A stretch of DNA of 13,584 bases from Planctomycetes bacterium GWF2_50_10 (GTDB lineage Bacteria > Planctomycetota > Phycisphaerae > Sedimentisphaerales > GWF2-50-10), in NCBI GenBank assembly GCA_001824635.1, contig MHYB01000095.1, positions 21,798 to 35,381 on the forward strand, written 5' to 3'. Position 1 is the stretch's first letter. Each line of letters begins with the position of its first letter. Of the stretch, positions 8,201 through 13,584 are shown piece after piece. Both the position numbers and the translations under genes were made by a program. The notes beneath the pieces were generated by a model. That model had not been told where the DNA came from and ran no database searches. It was given only the letters and a program-made list of their open reading frames with translations.

Positions 8201-9878
8201 GAAAGAACCTAAAAACCCTCTCTATCTCCGCGGCCTGCTCGCAACCGCGCAGCGGATGAATAATCCAGAAAACGTACTCAAATTCAGCCAGGAACTGCTG
8301 ACTGTAGAAAATACCAAGGATAACCAGATAACGCAGATTCAGTCCCTTTTGGAAGTGGGCATGATCCCACAGGCCCAGAAACAGCTTGCGGCTTTTCGTG
8401 AGAAGAATCCCAATGACACCGCCGGCCTGCTCCTTGAGGCCTATGTTCTGTCAAGAAAAGGTGAATACCCCAGGTCTCTCGAATTGCTCAACAAAAATCT
8501 TTCCCTCAATGACTCAGATGTCAAGGCGTGGAGACTCCGAGGCCTGATCTATTTCATGCAGGGAAAATATGACGAAGCCGTAAATGACCTGCAAAAAGCC
8601 AAAAATCTTGGCGCAAACACTCGCATCAGGTTGGAATTGGCGAAGGCCTTTTTCCGAGCGAAACGTACCGAAGATGCGATAAATGAACTTATCCTTGCAA
8701 TAAAGGAAGATGAGGAAAACGGCGAACCTAGGCAGATGCTTGAATCTGTATACACTCAGCTTGGCCGCAAGGACGCTCTCAAAAAATTCTATCAGGATAC
8801 AATCGCCAAATTTCCTGAAAATGTTTTCTGGTATAACCAGGCTGGAATGTTCTATCTCAGACAAAACGATGCTGCCAAGGCTACCCAGCTATTCTCAGAC
8901 GCATGGACGATTACGCAAAAACCTGAAAACAAAAATAGCATGACAGTAAGCGCGGGACGCGCCTCGCTTGACGGGTATTTGCAGGCCATGATCCTTGCAA
9001 AACAATATGATCAGGTTGTCGCAACCGGAGCGAAATATGTGGATACCGCCTATGCACCCATAGCATTGGCCAGGATGGCAGATGCCAAATCCAAGGTCAA
9101 TGATAATAAATCGGCTCTTGATCTTTACAGGAGAGCACTGGATAAATCGGAATCTGATGACGGCATGCTCATGGAAGTTATTTCTAGGATGGCATCTGTT
9201 GTCGGCAAGGATCAGGCTAGCGCTTGGTGTGAGCAGCAGCTCAAGGAGACCCCTGATTCGGCTGTGCTTAATTTCGCAATGGCCAATCTTGCTAAAGTCG
9301 CTTTTGAGTATAATAAAGCCCTTACCCATATCGATAAGGTGCTAACTATAATTGGTGAAAAAAGCTCGGTCTATAATAACATGCTCGACCAGAAGCAAAA
9401 CATACTTACTTCTGCATACACCAAGACCAAGGATAAGGCATATCTAAATCAGGCGATCACGATCTATGAAAAGATGATAAAATCGTCGAGCGAGCCACAG
9501 GTAGGTGCCATGAACAATCTCGCTTATCTTCTGGCCAGCAGTACTGATAATTTTAATGAGGCAGCCGCATATGCTCAGAAGGCGTATGAGGCTCAGCCCA
9601 CAAATCCCAATATTCTTGATACATATGCTTACACGCTGCTCAAGAAAGGTGATTACGCCAAGGCGGCAGAATATGTGGCTATAAGTCTGCAGATGTTTGA
9701 GCAATCCGCGGTAGCGGCGCCTGCCGAAGTATATGAGCACCTGGGAATGATAAAAAGCAAACTTAACAAAAAGGCTGAGGCAGTAACTGCTTACAAGCAG
9801 GCTCTTGAATTAGGCGATCAGTCGTTTGGTGATGCTGATAAAGACCGTATTCGTAAAGAAATTGAAATGCTTAAGTAA
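5202..9878 (+). CDS. Giant membrane-anchored TPR-repeat protein, PrsT-like by context
   Basis: Product of 1558 residues. A Lys-rich N-terminus (MAKKKLNKKV) precedes a single membrane helix (about 10-31), so the rest should lie in the periplasm. Nearly all of it is helix-turn-helix repeat of tetratricopeptide type, often ending each unit with an LDP/LDKKN-like turn. Clear units are at about 40-110 (GDVAFASKNYELAVKKYASA), 286-310 (AGDLDKALAASIKANQLD), 694-725 (SRQEYDKAIPELKKAWELDK), an adjacent series at 1075-1200 (QGKYDEAVNDLQKAKNLG), and the C-terminal series 1435-1548. ATG 5202 is used: GGAG/AGG (5185-5192) precedes it, and an earlier in-frame TTG (5142) would start inside epsI. Large TPR proteins (PrsT) are known companions of exosortase loci, but PrsT is a lipoprotein of roughly 900 residues, and this one is longer and has a membrane helix with no lipobox Cys. 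Likely a scaffold for polysaccharide assembly or export machinery. Exact repeat count was not computed. Confidence 0.85.
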   Translation: MAKKKLNKKVAIVGSIFLGLFVILAICAILYKTQGPEKFIKDGDVAFASKNYELAVKKYASALSRAKKNEDKVPILFKLAEANKANNDWQKVLGCYRRIMTADTSNVPARVHYLDYVYDSAQNGQGNAWKEVLSVSEDLIRLSPQARFYRLKGIALVEMVRRGESPDREQAISDATAILQQAKKLDPKNIQTIWYMAQAVMEKGDILATKGMSLEKDKSMQQAQAMLKQAIAAAPNDPNGYIYMLGVQSKSLADKGKGVETLTDDYIALTKKFAANAEVFAATAGHYSIAGDLDKALAASIKANQLDKKNVSYALTTASLYNMKYGISGDVKLRQAAVDMANYGLSLPDSQVVPGPMEWRAKMNRLSLNTFVANCYLNSLMDMDEKADKAQRQTFITAAEKAAYEINQIIGSGDDPFVMNIEGLLTYVKGDKALGIKKMYTAYEKLKQSDTGNQNTQLGELSYALAKAYQNTSEIGSRHEFLFNALSRGKYRTKPDALLEYSELCINLRSYEGAINALNMYDKFVKPSVRSQVLRARTLMAAGQLDDADALLTKIDSNELEVLAVKFSLLQLKSDQAMTAKNAQGSKDTSGVDTEIKKLLANQASIAEKVLTVDPNATSIVTTLIERYIATGQVDQARVFVNKAVSRNPKDTTLQIYRQLLAEKDPAQIGQQRRAEITEAVVKQIPSELQKSLSLADIYRSRQEYDKAIPELKKAWELDKSNAQLVSVIFETALQAKDYKLADQFVDIAKRDNIDQCQGKLFVARLAIVQKENKDALAMLDSVIMGRPVCSTAYLLRSTANAELGKVKESIEDAKKACSINPLDGSAAKQLANLLYQRDVKLGSSVSNEQQTETRAAIERAYLLNPREWQLLSFYAEYISGTDPQKALSIRQSLQTNVPTIQNAVLLGNMAMRLAAVEKNEAASKAYLEMAGAAYEQGYKIAPENSELLVNYAQYLRVSGKAQNAAQLLSSAKDPNLLWQYYLNAGQFDKAVQILNDLYKKEPKNPLYLRGLLATAQRMNNPENVLKFSQELLTVENTKDNQITQIQSLLEVGMIPQAQKQLAAFREKNPNDTAGLLLEAYVLSRKGEYPRSLELLNKNLSLNDSDVKAWRLRGLIYFMQGKYDEAVNDLQKAKNLGANTRIRLELAKAFFRAKRTEDAINELILAIKEDEENGEPRQMLESVYTQLGRKDALKKFYQDTIAKFPENVFWYNQAGMFYLRQNDAAKATQLFSDAWTITQKPENKNSMTVSAGRASLDGYLQAMILAKQYDQVVATGAKYVDTAYAPIALARMADAKSKVNDNKSALDLYRRALDKSESDDGMLMEVISRMASVVGKDQASAWCEQQLKETPDSAVLNFAMANLAKVAFEYNKALTHIDKVLTIIGEKSSVYNNMLDQKQNILTSAYTKTKDKAYLNQAITIYEKMIKSSSEPQVGAMNNLAYLLASSTDNFNEAAAYAQKAYEAQPTNPNILDTYAYTLLKKGDYAKAAEYVAISLQMFEQSAVAAPAEVYEHLGMIKSKLNKKAEAVTAYKQALELGDQSFGDADKDRIRKEIEMLK

Positions 9879-9911
9879 TCAGCTTTTCAATGAAGTTATA
9901 AGAGGATAAAG

Positions 9912-12143
9912 ATGACCGAACAGACGACAACACAAATCAATAAAGTGGTTCGCAGCACCGCTGGGCGACCAGCTATGCCGGCTCAGATGATGAATTCCCT
10001 TACTCCCAAGGAGATAATGGGGATTCTCCGCAGGCATGTGCTTTTAATTATAATGACTACAATCGGCGGCCTGATCCTCGGAGGAGCCGCATGGGCACTG
10101 CTTTTCATTTATGCCCCCAAATTCACAGCCTCAGGCTTTATTGAGGTTTACTCTCCGACAAAAAGCGACCCATGGACCTTCAATTCCCAGATAGCTCCTA
10201 AAGACATCCTGTTCCAGGCTCGTATGAATAAGGCCATCCTTATCAAGCAGCAAAGCACGCTGGAAGACCTGCTCAAACGAGACGCAGTCAAAGAAACAAC
10301 ATGGTACAAAAGCACCGATAACCTCAATGACGCAATTGATAATTTGAAGAACAATCTCGATGTATCGGCGCAGAGGGACAGCGACTATGTGAGCGTCTCA
10401 ATGACCTGCTCCAAGCCCAAGGAAGCGCAGCTCATTGTTAATGAACTCATGACGTTGTTCTACCGAAGCCAGCAGACCGGTGCAAATAATGAAATTACCG
10501 ACAGGCTCGCGCAATTACGCAAGCAGGAAACTTCTATCCAAAGTGACCTCAAGCTCGCGGAAGATTCCCTGGAAAATTTGCGTGTTGCAGCAGCGGATCT
10601 TGGCATTATGGGAATGTCTAGCGTCAGGGGTGAAAACAACCGTCAGACAGTTACGTTAACGCTTAACGATCTAACGATTCAGCGGGATAAACTCCATACT
10701 GATATTACTCAGATGCAGGCAAATATGGGAACTTTGGAGGAATTGGCCAAAGGCCCCATCGGTGTTCAGATACAAAATATGGTCGAATCCGATCCTATCA
10801 TGATTAACCTTGGCGAGAGGCGTTCTCTTCTCGAAGCTGACCTCGCTCGTAAACTCACAAGGTTTGGAGCCAATCATCGCGAGGTTCGCCAGACCCGCGA
10901 ATCAATAAAGCAGACTGTGGAGGAACGTAACTCCAGACAGTTGCTTATCTCCGAGCAGACAAGGCAGGCAAACTGGAGAAACGCACAGGATCAGCTTGTT
11001 TATATGAAGAGCAAGCTGGCTGAACTGGAAAGATTAAGGCAGGAAGCCGAGGCCAAGCAGAAAGACCTCGACAGAAGACAGGCCGAATACGAATCTAAGC
11101 TTAAGATCAGGGATGAGCGCATCGAAATGCTTTCATCCATTAAAACGCAGATCGAAAAGGTAAACGCCCAGCTTGGCGATCCGGATTCGCCAAAGATCAG
11201 GATCGCTGGCCTGGCTCCGGAGCCTTTGGAAGTAAGTTCGCCAAAATGGCTGCTTTATTTTGCCGCAGGCCCCATGCTCGGTATGCTCCTTGGTATCGCT
11301 CTGGCATTCATGCTTGAGTTGCTCAATGACATAGTTCGCACGCCAAGCGATGTCAGCAAGTATCTTAGAGTTTCTCTGCTTGGCATGATACCTGACGCAA
11401 GTGAGGATGATCTCGTCCAAGGCGTTGATATGGTCAACGTAGTCAGGCAGGCGCCTTATTCCATAACAAGCGAATGCTACAGGCGATTCCGAACTAATCT
11501 GCGGCTCTCAGGCTCTGCAGATTCGCTCCGCAGCATACTCGTTACCAGCGGTTCACAGAATGAAGGCAAGACTTCGACTTCATTGAACCTCGCCGCGACA
11601 TTTGTCGCAGAGGAAAAGAAAGTCGTCTTCGTCGATACCAATTTCAGAAAACCTGTTTCCCAGCAGCTTTTCCCGGTCGAGCCTTCACAGGAGTACACCG
11701 GTGCAGGCCTTAGCAGTTTTCTTATGGGCAGGGTGCAGGTGGATGAGATAATCAGGTCCAGTGGCCTTGAAGGCCTTGATGTTATAGATTGCGGTCAGGC
11801 TCCGCTTAATCCAGCCGAGATGCTGGCCTCTAGCAAAATGAGATCGCTTCTCGATGAACTTCGAAAGAGATATGACCACGTTATTCTCGATGGTGCGCCT
11901 GTGCTGCTGGTCAGCGACGCGAAGATGCTTGCTTCCATGGCAGATTCGACCGTTGTCGTCTTTAACGCTTCGGTAACAAAACGCGGTGCTGCCATAAGGA
12001 CGCTGCGTGAACTTAACGAATGTAATGCTAATGTCAGTGGCTCTGTCCTGATGGGAGTAAAAGCTCTCAAGGGCGGTTATTTCCAGGAAATGTTTGATTC
12101 GTACCGTGAATACACAAGAACGCAGTTGGCACATACTATCTAA
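9912..12143 (+). CDS. Polysaccharide co-polymerase with BY-kinase domain (Wzc/Wzz-CpsD fusion)
   Basis: Product of 743 residues. A Wzz domain (about 28-80, TM about 43-68) leads into long coiled-coil stretches (about 190-230 and 355-420), a second TM (about 445-468, after a SSPKW motif), then a cytoplasmic P-loop kinase domain. Walker A is GSQNEGKT (547-554, Lys553). Walker A' is VVFVDTNFRKP (Asp575). Walker B is VILDGAP (Asp660). The family normally has D-x-D-x-R in Walker A', but here the second Asp is Asn577, and Walker B reads DGAP where DTPP is common. The C-terminal tail has three tyrosines (723, 731, 734), a small version of the usual phosphorylated Tyr cluster. Known role of the family: control of chain length and export of exopolysaccharide through autophosphorylation cycles, with a Wza-type partner, encoded here at 1812-3383. 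AGAGGA (about 9900-9905) is a good ribosome site; the gap from the TPR gene is 33 bases. Kinase activity is not assured. Confidence 0.92.
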   Translation: MTEQTTTQINKVVRSTAGRPAMPAQMMNSLTPKEIMGILRRHVLLIIMTTIGGLILGGAAWALLFIYAPKFTASGFIEVYSPTKSDPWTFNSQIAPKDILFQARMNKAILIKQQSTLEDLLKRDAVKETTWYKSTDNLNDAIDNLKNNLDVSAQRDSDYVSVSMTCSKPKEAQLIVNELMTLFYRSQQTGANNEITDRLAQLRKQETSIQSDLKLAEDSLENLRVAAADLGIMGMSSVRGENNRQTVTLTLNDLTIQRDKLHTDITQMQANMGTLEELAKGPIGVQIQNMVESDPIMINLGERRSLLEADLARKLTRFGANHREVRQTRESIKQTVEERNSRQLLISEQTRQANWRNAQDQLVYMKSKLAELERLRQEAEAKQKDLDRRQAEYESKLKIRDERIEMLSSIKTQIEKVNAQLGDPDSPKIRIAGLAPEPLEVSSPKWLLYFAAGPMLGMLLGIALAFMLELLNDIVRTPSDVSKYLRVSLLGMIPDASEDDLVQGVDMVNVVRQAPYSITSECYRRFRTNLRLSGSADSLRSILVTSGSQNEGKTSTSLNLAATFVAEEKKVVFVDTNFRKPVSQQLFPVEPSQEYTGAGLSSFLMGRVQVDEIIRSSGLEGLDVIDCGQAPLNPAEMLASSKMRSLLDELRKRYDHVILDGAPVLLVSDAKMLASMADSTVVVFNASVTKRGAAIRTLRELNECNANVSGSVLMGVKALKGGYFQEMFDSYREYTRTQLAHTI

Positions 12144-12157
12144 CGAAAGGTGGGGCA

Positions 12158-13093
12158 ATGGAGAAATTTCTTGTAACCGGAGGTGCCGGCTTTATCGGCT
12201 CCAATATCGCAAGGAAACTCGTGGGCCAGGGATGTTTCGTTCGCGTCCTTGACAATCTCAGTACGGGCAAGCTCTCGAATATTGCCGACATACGCGATAG
12301 GATAGAGTTCATCCAGGCCGACATGGGCGACCCGAATGTCGCAGCCGCTGCTGTCAAGGACATGGATATTGTGCTCCATGAAGGTGCTCTTCCGTCAGTA
12401 CCCAGGTCTGTTGAAGACCCTGCGGCGACACACAGGGATTGCGTCGATGCCACTTTCACAATGCTTCTTGCCGCCAGGAACGCTAAAGTGAAACGATTTG
12501 TTTATGCCGCCAGTTCAAGCGCATACGGTGACACACCGGTTTTGCCAAAGGTTGAATCTATGCCCGTAAATCCGCTCTCTCCTTATGCGGTGGGCAAACT
12601 TGTCGGCGAATATTACTGCAGCGTTTTTTACAAAGTTTTCGGATTGGAAACTATTGCTTTGCGGTATTTCAATGTCTTTGGGCCATATCAGAATCCCAAG
12701 AGCCAGTATGCCGCGGCAATTCCGGCGTTTGTAACTGCTGTGCTCAACGGAACTTCGCCTACTGTTTACGGTGACGGTGAGCAGACGCGTGATTTTACCT
12801 ACATAGATAACGTGATAGAGGCAAATCTTCTCGCTGCCCGCGCCCCTCGCACCAGCGGCGAAGTGATCAACATTGCTTGCGGCGATCGCATCACAGTCAA
12901 TGAGATTATCGCTATAATCAACAAACTGCTTGGCAAAAACGTCAAGATCAATTATGTTCCTTCACGCGCCGGCGATGTCAAGCACTCGCTGGCCGATATA
13001 TCGCTTGCCAATAAGATAATTGGGTATAAACCATTGGTCATGTTCAAAGATGGCCTGGAAAAAGCGATTGACTGGTACAAGCACAATTTGTAA
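12158..13093 (+). CDS. NAD-dependent UDP-sugar 4-epimerase (extended SDR, WbpP/GalE-like)
   Basis: Product of 311 residues, cytoplasmic. The Rossmann start TGGAGFIGSN (Gly8, Gly11, Gly14) and Asp32 at the end of the second strand bind NAD. The catalytic pair is Tyr143 and Lys147 in SPYAVGKL, with the Ser cluster AASSSAYG (118-124). ALPSVPRSVEDP (78-88) is the form seen in the WbpP/Gne branch that interconverts UDP-GlcNAc/UDP-GalNAc or UDP-Glc/UDP-Gal. RYFNVFGPYQNP (169-180) and VYGDGEQTRDFTYIDNV (203-219) complete the family pattern. The substrate is not settled by eye, and a UDP-glucuronate epimerase or decarboxylase role is less likely. It is shorter than WbpP (about 341), mainly at the N-terminus. 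AAAGG (12146-12150) precedes ATG 12158, 14 bases after the kinase stop. As the last gene of the operon it would supply a UDP-sugar for the exported polymer. Function at family level is sure; the exact sugar is inference. Confidence 0.9.
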   Translation: MEKFLVTGGAGFIGSNIARKLVGQGCFVRVLDNLSTGKLSNIADIRDRIEFIQADMGDPNVAAAAVKDMDIVLHEGALPSVPRSVEDPAATHRDCVDATFTMLLAARNAKVKRFVYAASSSAYGDTPVLPKVESMPVNPLSPYAVGKLVGEYYCSVFYKVFGLETIALRYFNVFGPYQNPKSQYAAAIPAFVTAVLNGTSPTVYGDGEQTRDFTYIDNVIEANLLAARAPRTSGEVINIACGDRITVNEIIAIINKLLGKNVKINYVPSRAGDVKHSLADISLANKIIGYKPLVMFKDGLEKAIDWYKHNL

Positions 13094-13123
13094 TTGATTT
13101 TGCAGCGGCATTTTGGTTTGCTC

Positions 13124-13151
13124 AAAGGTGCGTCCTAAAACGCACCTTTTT
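13124..13151 (+). terminator. Rho-independent terminator after the epimerase gene
   Basis: Perfect 9-bp stem AAAGGTGCG (13124-13132) with CGCACCTTT (13141-13149), loop TCCTAAAA. T residues run 13147-13151, partly inside the stem. It closes the six-gene operon. Only four bases separate it from the G-rich ribosome site of the next gene. Confidence 0.85.
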
Positions 13152-13166
13152 AATAGGGGGGCCATT

Positions 13167-13584
13167 ATGCTTGTGAAACGATTTGACGAAAACCCGATCA
13201 TTTCTCCGCAGGATGTCCAGCCCAGCAGGGACGATTTTGAAGTGGTAGGGGCCTTCAATGCCGGTGCAATCCAGTTTCAAAATGAGGTACTGCTCCTTCT
13301 CCGCGTTGCAGAAAGACCAAAACAGATCCCTCCAGCCACTGCTCTTGCCCCAATATATAATCCGACCAGCGGAAATATTGATTATTTCACAGTCCCACAC
13401 GGCACTAATACTCTCGAATTACTCGATTCACGGGTGTTTCGGTTCAAAAGCGATATTTACCTTACCAGCATATCGCATTTGCGATTAGCCCGGAGTACGG
13501 ATGGCATTCATTTTACTATCGATGCGCAGCCGGCAGTTTTTCCCGCAAACGAATTTGAGACCTACGGCATTGAAGATCCTCGCA
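13167..13584 (+). CDS. GH130-family glycoside phosphorylase, N-terminal part (3' partial)
   Basis: The frame stays open from ATG 13167 to the window edge (139 full codons). GGGGGG (13156-13161) is five bases upstream. The translation begins MLVKRFDENPIISPQDVQPS and continues with VVGAFNAGAI (27-35), LLLLRVAER (42-50), YLTSISHLRLARSTDGIHF (about 98-116) and YGIEDPR at the cut end (133-139). This is the usual GH130 order: an NP(I/V)I-type start, F-N-x-G-A, RVAER and then the EDPR motif, near which the family's catalytic Asp lies. Characterised members phosphorolyse beta-1,4- or beta-1,2-linked mannosides to mannose 1-phosphate and a shorter glycan in the cytoplasm; some are hydrolases. The substrate cannot be told from the N-terminal third. 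It probably starts a separate unit for glycan use, because a terminator stands before it, but read-through from the upstream operon is possible. Confidence 0.85.
   Translation, partial: MLVKRFDENPIISPQDVQPSRDDFEVVGAFNAGAIQFQNEVLLLLRVAERPKQIPPATALAPIYNPTSGNIDYFTVPHGTNTLELLDSRVFRFKSDIYLTSISHLRLARSTDGIHFTIDAQPAVFPANEFETYGIEDPR

Noticed and set aside
13258..13488. 76-codon + strand frame in the GH130 region.
   Set aside because: It is in another frame than the gene at 13167, whose translation matches GH130 motifs throughout.

Overview
The window looks like a piece of a planctomycete-type genome, probably an anaerobic member of the Phycisphaerae. This is inferred, not proven. The clues are a pyruvate:ferredoxin oxidoreductase, an exosortase with an EpsI-type partner beside a Wza-like export lipoprotein carrying a long Gln/Pro-rich insert, a giant TPR protein, and a GH130 glycan phosphorylase. 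All genes are on the + strand. No tRNA, rRNA, insertion sequence, CRISPR array or phage gene was seen.

Layout. Positions 1-503 hold the C-terminal end of pyruvate:ferredoxin oxidoreductase, closed by a strong UUCG-loop terminator (526-552). A solitary lipoprotein of unknown function follows (658-1407) with a good sigma70-like promoter at 589-616. It is followed by a long imperfect hairpin (1416-1464) and an AT-rich gap of about 400 bases, which probably holds the promoter of the main operon.

Positions 1812-13093 form one compact six-gene unit: Wza-like outer-membrane polysaccharide export protein, exosortase (Cys/Arg/His triad intact), EpsI-family exosortase partner, a 1558-residue membrane-anchored TPR protein, a Wzz/BY-kinase fusion (Wzc type) and an NAD-dependent UDP-sugar 4-epimerase. 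Gaps are 33 bases or less, and the exosortase and epsI genes overlap. A terminator at 13124-13151 closes the unit. The last gene, cut by the window end, is a GH130 beta-mannoside phosphorylase-type enzyme (13167 onward), whose ribosome site lies only a few bases after that terminator.

How the genes fit together (inference). Exosortase, EpsI and a large TPR protein are the usual companions of exopolysaccharide loci in which PEP-CTERM-like proteins are processed at the inner membrane. The Wza-like protein and the Wzc-like kinase would form the polysaccharide export channel and its chain-length and export control, and the epimerase would supply a UDP-sugar. The unit contains no glycosyltransferase, flippase, polymerase or sortable substrate protein, so those must be encoded elsewhere. 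The most interesting points are this stripped-down export plus exosortase operon, the very large TPR protein, the altered Walker A' motif of the kinase, the hairpin after the lipoprotein gene, and the terminator that abuts the GH130 ribosome site.
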